From the NCBI RefSeq assembly GCF_019880225.1, contig NZ_CP082284.1:2232001-2296000 (forward strand): a DNA stretch of 64,000 bases. The letters are read 5' to 3'. A program made the position numbers and the translations under genes. The notes under the pieces are model-generated. The model was given only the letters and a program-made list of their open reading frames with translations. It was not told the origin of the DNA and ran no database searches. This document shows positions 48,349-55,750 of this stretch, one piece after another; the first letter of the stretch is position 1; each line of letters opens with the position of its first letter. This stretch comes from Halobaculum rubrum (GTDB lineage: Archaea; Halobacteriota; Halobacteria; Halobacteriales; Haloferacaceae).

Positions 48349-48851
48349 CGCTGTGCCTCCGTGTCCCCGCCGCCGTCGAACCCGGCGGCGGGGTCGCCGC
48401 CGGCGTCGTCGAGCGTGACCTGGACGGAGTCGCTTCGCTCGTGTTCGAGCAGCCGTCGCTTGAGTTCGGGCCCGCCCTCGGCGGAGAAGCCGCCGAGCCC
48501 CTCGGCGGCGACGACGCGGTGACACGGGACGACCAGCGGGACCGGGTTGCGCCCGCAGGCGGCGCCGATCGACTGCGGCGCGCTGTCGAGGTCGGCCGCG
48601 ATGTCGCCGTAGGTCCGAGTCTCGCCGTACGGGATCGCCGCCATCGCGCCCATCACTCGCCCGGTGAAGCCGTCGGGGTACCGGACCGAGAGATCGAACG
48701 CCGTCCGGCTCCCCTCGCGGTACTCGCGCGCCTGCCGTTCGATCTCGTCGGCCGCGGCGTCGACGTACGACGCGTCGAGCGTGAGCCGCCCGCCGGGGAC
48801 CGCGAGCGTCACCGGGTCGTCGTACGCCGCCCGCTTCGCCGTCGCGTCCAT
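48345..48851 (-). CDS. ogt: Methylated-DNA--protein-cysteine methyltransferase
   Basis: Suicide repair protein that takes O6-alkyl groups from guanine onto its own cysteine. The 168-residue protein has the acceptor site NPVPLVVPCHRVVAAEGLGG (PCHRV, Cys near 111), preceded by IPYGETRTYGDIAADLDSAP (the DNA-binding helix-turn-helix with the arginine finger region) and SIGAACGRNP. The N-terminal domain (1-60) is short, as in other archaeal Ogt. It shares its divergent promoter region (119 bases) with the Mrr-like gene, and DUF123 follows it in a four-base overlap. Confidence 0.92.
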   Translation of the reverse strand: MDATAKRAAYDDPVTLAVPGGRLTLDASYVDAAADEIERQAREYREGSRTAFDLSVRYPDGFTGRVMGAMAAIPYGETRTYGDIAADLDSAPQSIGAACGRNPVPLVVPCHRVVAAEGLGGFSAEGGPELKRRLLEHERSDSVQVTLDDAGGDPAAGFDGGGDTEAQR

Positions 48852-48970
48852 ACCGGTTGTGGCGGCGGAGCCGTATTCAACCCGGCGGCGGCCGGACACG
48901 ACGACGGGCGAAGGGGGGTCGTCGGACGGGACCGATACGGTTTTTGACCGGGCCGGTCCTCCCGCGACGT

Positions 48971-49393
48971 ATGCGCCACCCGGCCGACAGACTCGCCGCG
49001 CTCCCGGACGGGGAGTTCGCCGCCTTTGCGGCGCGGCTGGGCCGGATCTGGCCGGAGTTCGAGGCGGCCGCTTCCCCCGCGACCCCCGACGGGACCGTCG
49101 AGGTGTCGCTCGCGCGCCGGCGGTCGGACGCCCCGCCCGAGCGAGCGGTCGTCAGCCTCCGTCGCGAGCCCGTGACCCTGGAGGACGTGAACGAGTTCGC
49201 AGTGTTCGCGGCCGAACGGGACCTCTCCTTCGCGGTGCTCGCGACCGTCGACGAGGTCGACCCGGACGCGACCCGACGCGCTCGGGCCGCGCCGGTCGAC
49301 GTGTACGACGGCGTCGGGCTCGTCTCGCTGGCCCGCGACGCCGGCGTCGCGGTTCCGGCGGCGGACGGCGGCGACGATCCCGAGACCGAGTGA
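48971..49393 (+). CDS. Mrr/restriction-endonuclease-like protein, degenerate
   Basis: A 140-residue protein whose second half follows the Mrr-type PD-(D/E)XK layout: VVSLRREPVTLEDVNEFAVF, DLSFAVLATVDEVDPDATRR and PVDVYDGVGLVSLARDAG match the order of strand, helix and the later VTTSGFTPEA-type segment of Mrr domains. The usual Q/E-x-K catalytic strand here reads AVVSLRRE, without a clear Asp/Glu-x-Lys, so it may be inactive or bind DNA only. The N-terminal 50 residues (FAAFAARLGRIWPEFE) look helical. It is 84 bases upstream of the helicase gene on the same strand. A TATA-like ggtttttga is about 27 bases ahead of the ATG. Confidence 0.6.
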   Translation: MRHPADRLAALPDGEFAAFAARLGRIWPEFEAAASPATPDGTVEVSLARRRSDAPPERAVVSLRREPVTLEDVNEFAVFAAERDLSFAVLATVDEVDPDATRRARAAPVDVYDGVGLVSLARDAGVAVPAADGGDDPETE

Positions 49394-49477
49394 CCGGCAG
49401 CTCGGACCCGGACTGACCGCCGATGGACCCGAACCGACCGCAACCGGTAAGCGCGCCAGCCACCACGCACGATCACT

Positions 49478-51874
49478 GTGGACGACACCGTCGAGTGGCT
49501 CCGTTCCCGACCCTATTACGAGGGGCAGATCGCCGACCGCCGGACGCTCCCCGGCCGCGAGGCGTCCGTCGCCGACGTCGACCTGGAGCCGCGGCTCGCG
49601 AGCGCCCTCGCCGACGAGGGGATCGAGTCGCTGTACGAGCATCAGGCGCGGGCCGTCGAGGCGGTCCGCGACGGCGACGACGTGGTGCTCGCGACGCGCA
49701 CCGCCAGCGGCAAGTCGCTCGCGTACACCGTGCCCGCCTTCGAGCGGGCGATGGACCACGGCGGCCGAACGCTGTATCTCGCGCCGCAGAACGCGCTCAT
49801 CGCCGATCAGGAGGAGACGCTCTCGGATCTGGCGCACGGACTCGGCTTCGGATCGCGCGTCTCCGTCGACCAGTACACCGGTCGCCTGTCGAAATCGGAG
49901 AAGCGCGACGTACGCGACCGGCAGCCGACGGTCCTCCTCTCGAACCCCGACATGCTCCACTACGGGCTGCTCCCGTGGGCGTACAAGCACTGGGAGTGGT
50001 TCTTCGGGTCGCTGGAGACGGTGGTCATCGACGAGGTGCACGGCTACCGCGGCGTCTTCGGCAGCCACGTCGCGCTCGTGATGCGGCGGCTGAACCGGAT
50101 CTGCGAGCGGTACGGCGCCGACCCGCAGTTCGTCTGCTGTTCGGCGACCATCGGCAACCCCGTCGAGCACGCCGCGCGGGTGACCGCACGACCCGAGTCG
50201 AACTTCACGCTCGTCGACGCGGACGCGTCCGCTCGTGGTCCGCGCCACTGGCTGCTGTGGAACCCGCCGGAGTACGAGGGCCGGCAGGCGGACCAGCAGT
50301 CCGGGCGGCGGCGGTCGAGCCACACCGAGACGAAGCGGATCTTCTGTGACCTCGTGCAGGAGGGGTACCAGACGCTCGTGTTCACGCGCGCCCGCCAGAC
50401 CGCCGAGCGGTACGCGAGCGACTCCGCGAAGGAGTTGCGCCAGCGGGGTGCACACGAGGCTGCGGGACGGATCGAGGCGTATCAGGCGAGCCTGACGGAC
50501 GAGCGTCGCCGAGAGATCGAATCCGGGCTCCACTCTGGGGACGTGGCCGGCGTGTGGTCGACGAACGCGCTCGAGCTCGGCGTCGACGTGGGCGGCCTCG
50601 ACGCGGTGATCCTCGACGGCTACCCCGGCACCCGGATGTCGGCGTTCCAGCAGGCGGGCCGCGCCGGACGGGGCACCGACGACGCGCTCGTCGTCATGGT
50701 CGGCGGGGAGGACCAACTCGACCAGTACCTCATGGCGAACCCCGACGACCTGTTCGATGGCGACCCCGAGCGGGCGATGGTCGACCCCGAGAACGGCGAG
50801 TTGCTGCCGGGCCACGTCGCCAGCGCGGCCGACGAGAACTGGCTCCGCCCCGAGGACGAGTCCCACTTCGGCGACGGCTTCGCGTCGGTGGTCGAGTCCC
50901 TGGAGGCCGACGGCACGCTCGAACGGATGGACACCGCCCGCGGCGTTCGCTGGACGTACGACGGCCCGGGGAGCGCCCAGCACTCGATGAGCCTCCGGAC
51001 GATCGACGACCGCGAGATCGACCTCATGGACGCCCGGACCGACGACACGATCGCGTCGCTGTCGTTCGCTGACGCCCTGCGCGACGCCCACCCGGGCGCG
51101 GTCTACCACCATCAGGGGCAGACGTACGAGGTGGACGAGCTCGACCTCGACCGCGACGTAGCCCGCCTGCGACCGACGTGGGCGGACTACTACACCCGCG
51201 TCCTGACCGACAAGGACGTCGTCGTGAACGAGGACCTCCGCGCCCGTCCGCTCGACGCGCGCGAGGACACCGAGATCCGCTTCGCCGACGTGACCGTCAC
51301 CGAGCAGATCACGGGCTTCGAGCGCAAGGACGGGTCCACGGGCGAGCCGATCGGCTCTGAGGCGCTGGATCTCCCGGAGACGACGCTGCGGACGCAGGCG
51401 CTGTACTACACGGTCCCGGCGGACGTGGAGGGAGAGATGCGCGAACGCGCGGCCGAGGCCGGGCGGGGCGATGCGGGCTTCAACGGCGGCATCCACGCCG
51501 CCGAGCACGGCTCCATCTCGCTCATGCCGCTGGACCTCCTGTGCGACCGCGCGGACATCGGCGGGGTCTCGACTCCGTTTCACCCGCACACCGAGCAGGC
51601 GACCGTGTTCATCTACGACGGTCATCCGGGCGGCGTGGGGCTGACGCGTGCGTCGTACCGCGACGCCGACCGCCTGCTCGCGCGCACGGCGCGGCTGATC
51701 GCCGGCTGCGACTGCGCCGACGGCTGTCCCGCGTGCGTCCAGTCGCCCCACTGCGGCAACGCGAACGAACCGCTCTCGAAGCCGGAGGCGGTCACGCTGT
51801 TGAACGCTCTCGGGGGAACCGACGAGCCGATTCCTGAACCGGGCGAGCACGACGCTCCACCCGAGGGACGCTGA
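49478..51874 (+). CDS. DEAD/DEAH-box DNA helicase with DUF1998 zinc site (MrfA/Hrq1-like)
   Basis: Superfamily 2 helicase of 798 residues. Motif I is LATRTASGKSLAYTVPAF near 75-90, motif II DEVHGYRG near 187, motif III CCSATIGN near 220, and the helicase-C motifs include WSTNALELGVDVGGLDAVI (motif V, about 360-378) and QQAGRAGRG (motif VI, near 390). The C-terminal domain ends with the four-cysteine zinc site GCDCADGCPACVQSPHCGN (about 745-765), diagnostic for DUF1998/YprA-MrfA proteins. Bacterial MrfA acts with an exonuclease in repair of mitomycin-type damage. GTG 49478 is chosen; ccggtaag lies at TATA distance. The Mrr-like gene upstream may be a partner (inference). Confidence 0.92.
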   Translation: MDDTVEWLRSRPYYEGQIADRRTLPGREASVADVDLEPRLASALADEGIESLYEHQARAVEAVRDGDDVVLATRTASGKSLAYTVPAFERAMDHGGRTLYLAPQNALIADQEETLSDLAHGLGFGSRVSVDQYTGRLSKSEKRDVRDRQPTVLLSNPDMLHYGLLPWAYKHWEWFFGSLETVVIDEVHGYRGVFGSHVALVMRRLNRICERYGADPQFVCCSATIGNPVEHAARVTARPESNFTLVDADASARGPRHWLLWNPPEYEGRQADQQSGRRRSSHTETKRIFCDLVQEGYQTLVFTRARQTAERYASDSAKELRQRGAHEAAGRIEAYQASLTDERRREIESGLHSGDVAGVWSTNALELGVDVGGLDAVILDGYPGTRMSAFQQAGRAGRGTDDALVVMVGGEDQLDQYLMANPDDLFDGDPERAMVDPENGELLPGHVASAADENWLRPEDESHFGDGFASVVESLEADGTLERMDTARGVRWTYDGPGSAQHSMSLRTIDDREIDLMDARTDDTIASLSFADALRDAHPGAVYHHQGQTYEVDELDLDRDVARLRPTWADYYTRVLTDKDVVVNEDLRARPLDAREDTEIRFADVTVTEQITGFERKDGSTGEPIGSEALDLPETTLRTQALYYTVPADVEGEMRERAAEAGRGDAGFNGGIHAAEHGSISLMPLDLLCDRADIGGVSTPFHPHTEQATVFIYDGHPGGVGLTRASYRDADRLLARTARLIAGCDCADGCPACVQSPHCGNANEPLSKPEAVTLLNALGGTDEPIPEPGEHDAPPEGR

Positions 51875-51919
51875 CGCACCCTCGTCGCCTCGCGGAACGC
51901 AAACTGTCCACGTTTGGAA

Positions 51920-51939
51920 GGTACAACGGCCGTTGTACC
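51920..51939. promoter_or_regulatory. Perfect 20-bp palindrome, operator candidate of the sugar ABC operon
   Basis: The sequence ggtacaacggccgttgtacc is a perfect inverted repeat with no spacer. It lies about 20 bases upstream of the best TATA element of the ABC operon. A smaller dyad, tcca-cgtt-tgga (51907-51918), adjoins it. It does not match the published Halobacterium TrmB motif (TACT-N7-8-GAGTA) as I remember it. Position upstream of TATA would suit an activator or a repressor that bends DNA. Confidence 0.65.
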
Positions 51940-51955
51940 AGATTTTCATTCATAG

Positions 51956-52022
51956 CGGAGTAAATATCGACAAGTCTTAAGTGGGCGCTACGGATACGAT
52001 AGGGTAACTCCACGGATGGAGG
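51956..52022 (+). promoter_or_regulatory. Promoter and ribosome binding site of the sugar ABC operon
   Basis: The element agtaaatatc (51959-51968) is the best TATA candidate. It predicts a start near 51990 and a leader of about 40 bases. Unlike most genes here, the first cistron has a clear Shine-Dalgarno sequence, ggagg at 52018-52022, seven bases before ATG 52030. Confidence 0.5.
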
Positions 52023-52029
52023 AACGATA

Positions 52030-53307
52030 ATGAAGAACACGGAACTCAACCGACGAGACGTAGTGAAAGGCGCCGGCGCCCTCGGGGCGGCCGGCATGGT
52101 CGGACTGGCGGGCTGCTCGGGTGGCGGTGGCGGCGACGCCCCCGTCGAAGCCCTGCATGCCTGGACCGGCGGCGACGGCGCGACGGCCGCCGAAGCGCTC
52201 GAAGAAGCGTTCAACGAGGAGTATCCGGACACGGAACTGGAGATGAACCCCATCGGCGGGGGCGGCAACCAGAACCTCGACGCGGTTGTCGCTAACCGGC
52301 TGCAAAACGACAACCCGCCCAGCACGTTCGCGAACTGGCCGGGCCCCAACCTGGGCCGCTACGAGGGCGTGCTCGGCGACATCTCCGACCTCTGGGAGGA
52401 GGCCGGATTCGCCGACAGCCACGTGCAGGAGGCCGTCGACCTGCACCAGTACAACGGCGCGTTCCGCGCGGTCCCGCTCGGCTCGCACCGCCTGAACTGT
52501 CTGTTCTACAACACCTCGGTCGTCGAGGAGGCGGGCGTCGACCCGTCCTCGCTGAACAGCGTCTCCGCGCTCGTCGACGCGCTGGAGACGGTCGCCAGCG
52601 AGACGGACAAGACCCCGATGACCCACGGCGCCAGCGGCACGTGGACGACGACGCAGCTGTTCGGCGTCACGCTGTTGGGCTCGGCCGGCTACGACGAGTA
52701 CATGAACTTCGTCGAGGGCAACCCCTCGGAAGACGCCGTTCGGAGCGCCTTCGAGTCGCTCGCGACGATCCTCGAGAACTACATCAACGACGACGCCGCC
52801 TCGATCGGCCTGACCGAGTCCAACCAGAACATCATTCAGGGCGAGGCCGCGTTCATCCACCAGGGCAACTGGGCGGCGGGCGCGTACCGCAACGCCGAGG
52901 ACTTCGAGTACGAGTCCGACTGGGGCTTCAAGACGTTCCCCGGCACCGAGGGGATGTACACCCTCCACTTCGACTCGTTCCTCTTCCCGTCGAACAACCC
53001 GAGCCCCGAGAACACGCGGACGTGGCTGGAGTTCGTGGGCGGCGAGACCGCGCAGGTCGCGTTCAACCAGTACAAGGGCTCGATCCCGACCCGGACCGAC
53101 GTCGACATGTCCGATTTCGGTCCGTACCTGCAGCAGACGGCCGAGGACTTCGCGGACGCCGACGAGCGCCCGCCGAACATCCAGCACGGTCTGGGTATCA
53201 CGGCCGAACAGCGGTCCACGCTGAACGACGTGATCTCCAGCGAGTTCTCCGGGCCGTACAACGTCGACGCCGCCACGCAGGGCTTCGTCGACGCCGTCTC
53301 CAACTGA
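52030..53307 (+). CDS. Sugar ABC transporter substrate-binding lipoprotein (glucose/mannose-type, SBP family 1)
   Basis: Extracellular sugar-binding lipoprotein, 425 residues. The N-terminus carries the twin-arginine sequence LNRRDVVKGAG and the lipobox VGLAGCSGGG, with Cys29. The mature part begins EALHAWTGGDGATAAEALEE and includes NPIGGGGNQNLDAVVANRLQ and PPSTFANWPGPNLGRYEG, blocks that resemble glucose/mannose-binding GtsA-type proteins of bacteria more than maltose- or glycerol-phosphate-binding ones. The gene has its own promoter, palindrome and Shine-Dalgarno site, and it is first in a four-gene operon, ten bases before the first permease gene. Confidence 0.93.
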   Translation: MKNTELNRRDVVKGAGALGAAGMVGLAGCSGGGGGDAPVEALHAWTGGDGATAAEALEEAFNEEYPDTELEMNPIGGGGNQNLDAVVANRLQNDNPPSTFANWPGPNLGRYEGVLGDISDLWEEAGFADSHVQEAVDLHQYNGAFRAVPLGSHRLNCLFYNTSVVEEAGVDPSSLNSVSALVDALETVASETDKTPMTHGASGTWTTTQLFGVTLLGSAGYDEYMNFVEGNPSEDAVRSAFESLATILENYINDDAASIGLTESNQNIIQGEAAFIHQGNWAAGAYRNAEDFEYESDWGFKTFPGTEGMYTLHFDSFLFPSNNPSPENTRTWLEFVGGETAQVAFNQYKGSIPTRTDVDMSDFGPYLQQTAEDFADADERPPNIQHGLGITAEQRSTLNDVISSEFSGPYNVDAATQGFVDAVSN

Positions 53308-53317
53308 CCGCGTTCTC

Positions 53318-54394
53318 ATGCGCGACATTCTTTCGAGCGTTCGACAACGACTCCGGCGCGCAGCCCACGCGACCCGGACGAGTGGCGACGCGGGCGACGG
53401 CGGGGAAGACGACACCGTCGCGAGCGACGACGGCGACCCAGCCCTCGACGGCGCCGCGGTCGTGACCGACGGCGGAACTGCCGCCAGCGGCGACGGAATC
53501 GCCGAACGGCTCAACGACCGGTTCGGCGACGACTTCACCGAGTCGGCGCCGTTCTGGCTGCCGCCGTTCCTGCTGGTCGGGCTGTTCGTCTACGGCGCCA
53601 TCGCGTGGAACTTCGTCATCTCGCTGACCGACTACGAGGGGTTCATCGGCCCGGACTACTCGGACCTCGACTTCGAGATGTACGTCCGGGCGGCCAACGA
53701 CTCGGGGGTCATCGACGCGACGGTCAACACGTTCCTGTTGGTCGTCGCGTTCACCGCCGTCGCGCTCGCCTTCGGGATGGTGCTCGCGATCCTCATCGAC
53801 CGGAACATCCGGTTCGAGAACACGTTCCGCACCATCTACCTGCTGCCGATGAGCCTCTCGTTCGTCGTGACGGCGCAGTTCTGGCTGTGGATGTACAACT
53901 ACAACAACGGCGTCGTCAATATCGTCCTCGGCACGGCCGGGATCGGCCCGATCAGCTGGATCGGGAACTCCTCGCTCGTCCTGTGGGCGGTGGTGTTCGC
54001 GCTCGTGTGGCAGTTCTCCGGGTACACGATGGTCGTGTACCTCGCGGGACTGCGCGCGATCCCGACCGAACACTACGAGGCCGCCCGCGTCGACGGCGCA
54101 TCGACGCTGAAGATGTACTGGCGGGTCATCCTCCCGCAGCTGAAGGGGTCGACGATCAGCGCCGCCATCGTCCTGATGGTGTTCGCGCTGAAGGCGTTCG
54201 ACTTCCTGTACTCGCTGGTCAGCGGCTACCGGCCGCCCAACGGGGCGGACATCCTCGCGACCAAGATGGTGCGTGAGGCGTACAGCACGAACAACTGGGC
54301 GTACGCGTCGGCGATCGCGATCATCCTGTTCCTGATGGCGCTGTCGATCATCGGCCCGTACCTGTATTACGAGTACAAACAGGGGAACCTATGA
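53318..54394 (+). CDS. Sugar ABC transporter permease 1 (MalF-type)
   Basis: Inner-membrane permease of 358 residues. A long acidic cytosolic N-terminal arm (about 1-80, SGDAGDGGEDDTVASDDGD) precedes the first span, FWLPPFLLVGLFVYGAIAWN; about six spans follow. The EAA loop that docks on the ATPase is EHYEAARVDGASTLKMYWRV (about 248-267). It carries a periplasmic loop after span 1 (TDYEGFIGPDYSDLDFEMYV). It overlaps the next permease start by four bases (ATGA). Together with the second permease it should form the transmembrane channel. Confidence 0.93.
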   Translation: MRDILSSVRQRLRRAAHATRTSGDAGDGGEDDTVASDDGDPALDGAAVVTDGGTAASGDGIAERLNDRFGDDFTESAPFWLPPFLLVGLFVYGAIAWNFVISLTDYEGFIGPDYSDLDFEMYVRAANDSGVIDATVNTFLLVVAFTAVALAFGMVLAILIDRNIRFENTFRTIYLLPMSLSFVVTAQFWLWMYNYNNGVVNIVLGTAGIGPISWIGNSSLVLWAVVFALVWQFSGYTMVVYLAGLRAIPTEHYEAARVDGASTLKMYWRVILPQLKGSTISAAIVLMVFALKAFDFLYSLVSGYRPPNGADILATKMVREAYSTNNWAYASAIAIILFLMALSIIGPYLYYEYKQGNL

Positions 54395-55353
54395 GCGACG
54401 AACCACTCGACGGATCCGACTCGACGGACTCGACCGGCCGAACCGACGGCATCGCCGACCGCCTCCGCGACGACCTCGCGGGGGTCGACGGCTACCGCGT
54501 CGCGCTGTACGTCACGATCCTCGCGATGACCGCCTTCTTCCTGACGCCCATTGAGTCGGGACTGGTCACGGCGTTCAAGACGAATCCGGAGGGGATCTCG
54601 TCGACCCTGCCGTTCGCGCCGCCGCCGCCGCGGTTCTTCACGCTTGAGAAGTGGCAGACCGCACTGGCGGCGCTCGGTCGTGGGATGGTCAACAGCGCGC
54701 TGTACGCGGTGCCCGCGACGATCCTCTCGGCGCTGCTCGGGAGCTTCGCCGCCTACGGGCTGACGCAGGCCGACTGGCGGGCCCGGTACAAGGCGCCGGT
54801 GTTGACCATGCTCGTCGCCGGGATCTTCATCCCGTATCAGGCCGTTCTCGTCCCGCTGTCGCAGTTCTGGGGCGCGATGCCGCTGCAGGAACTGCTCACG
54901 CCACTGTGGGTGCTGGGCGTGCCGGAGGCGTACACCGGGCTCGTCGAGTTGACGATCACTCACGTCGCGTACGGCATCCCGATCTGTATGGTGCTGTTCC
55001 GGTCGTACTACCGGAACGTGAGCGAGGAGATGATCGAGGCGGCGCGCCTCGACGGCGCGACGTTCCGCCGGACGTACCGCCGGATCGTCTTCCCGATCTC
55101 GACGCCGATGTTCGCGGTCGTGCTCATCTACCAGTTCACACAGATCTGGAACGACCTGCTGTTCGCGCTCATCCTCGTGTCCACCGAGTCGAGTCCGGCC
55201 GCCCCGGTCGTGCTCATCCTCGCGGGCCTCGGGGAGTCGATGGAGGGACAGGACTTCGCGCTCCGGATGGCCGGGGCGTTCATCGCCGCGCTGCCGACGC
55301 TCATCGTGTACATCATGTTCGGCGAGGAGTTCGCCGAGGGGGTGGCCACGTGA
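54391..55353 (+). CDS. Sugar ABC transporter permease 2 (MalG-type)
   Basis: Second permease subunit, 320 residues, with about six spans: YRVALYVTILAMTAFFLTPI first, then LTMLVAGIFIPYQAVLVPL and others. The EAA loop is SEEMIEAARLDGATFRRTYR (about 210-229) followed by RIVFPISTPMFAVV. Short acidic N-terminal arm. It overlaps the first permease gene by four bases. Directly after its stop begins the hairpin array (55358-55625), which separates it from the ATPase gene by 397 bases, an unusual spacing for a haloarchaeal ABC operon. Confidence 0.93.
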   Translation: MSDEPLDGSDSTDSTGRTDGIADRLRDDLAGVDGYRVALYVTILAMTAFFLTPIESGLVTAFKTNPEGISSTLPFAPPPPRFFTLEKWQTALAALGRGMVNSALYAVPATILSALLGSFAAYGLTQADWRARYKAPVLTMLVAGIFIPYQAVLVPLSQFWGAMPLQELLTPLWVLGVPEAYTGLVELTITHVAYGIPICMVLFRSYYRNVSEEMIEAARLDGATFRRTYRRIVFPISTPMFAVVLIYQFTQIWNDLLFALILVSTESSPAAPVVLILAGLGESMEGQDFALRMAGAFIAALPTLIVYIMFGEEFAEGVAT

Positions 55354-55357
55354 AGTG

Positions 55358-55625
55358 CGAGGACGAGCGAAGCGAGTCCTCGAATCGAGCGGGGAGTGAA
55401 GCGACCCGCGAGACGGGCGAGGGCGAACGCAGTGAGCCCTCGAAGCGAACGGCGAACGCAGTGAGCCGTGAGAAGTGCGAGGCACGAGCGAAGCGAGTGC
55501 CTCGAAGCGAGCGGCGACCGACGGGAGCCGCGAGCAATGCGGGGGCCGACAGCAGTGAGCCCTCGAAGCGAGCGGCGACCGGCGGGAGCCGTGAGAACCG
55601 CGAGGCCGACCGCAGGGAGGCCTCG
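55358..55625 (+). repeat. Array of nine GNA-triloop hairpins between permease and ATPase genes
   Basis: Nine hairpins at 55358-55382, 55389-55409, 55418-55442, 55449-55469, 55478-55504, 55511-55531, 55541-55564, 55572-55592 and 55601-55625. Arms are 7, 5, 7, 5, 8, 5, 4-6, 5 and 7 bp, alternating long and short, so the true unit is about 60 bases. Arm sequences differ but stay complementary (cgaggac/gtcctcg, cgagggc/gccctcg, cgaggcac/gtgcctcg, cgaggcc/ggcctcg, for example). The 11-base cap is ga-N-c-g-n-n-g-N-ga; positions 3 and 9 pair as G-C, A-T or C-G in eight of nine. Spacers alternate aa(g/t)cga with about eight bases starting gag. The seventh unit is degraded. Confidence 0.85.
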
Positions 55626-55750
55626 AATCGAGCGGTGCGAGTCGCGAACGCGTACGACGCGCCGACCGCAACACCGACGGCGTGTGCCGTCGGATCGACC
55701 GATCACGACCGATCGACCCGCACTCGCGGGTCACGTGGGGGACTCTGACA
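55626..55750 (+). other. Remainder of the spacer upstream of the ABC ATPase gene
   Basis: About 125 bases after the hairpin array. It has short CG-rich tracts (cgtacgacgcg) and a weak dyad around gatcgaccgatcacgaccgatcgac (55691-55715 region: three gatcga/cgatc-type repeats). No gene is seen. It precedes ATG 55751 and might hold a secondary promoter or operator for the ATPase gene, but no clear TATA box is present. Confidence 0.35.

Noticed and set aside
52641-53465. Overlapping frame across the sugar-binding protein and permease genes
   Set aside because: It is an Arg-rich shadow frame of two well-supported genes.
55358-55625. CRISPR-like spacing (about 30 bases) of the array
   Set aside because: There are no identical repeats separated by unique spacers; it is the stems that vary and the caps that are constant, each unit is an inverted repeat, and no cas gene is near.
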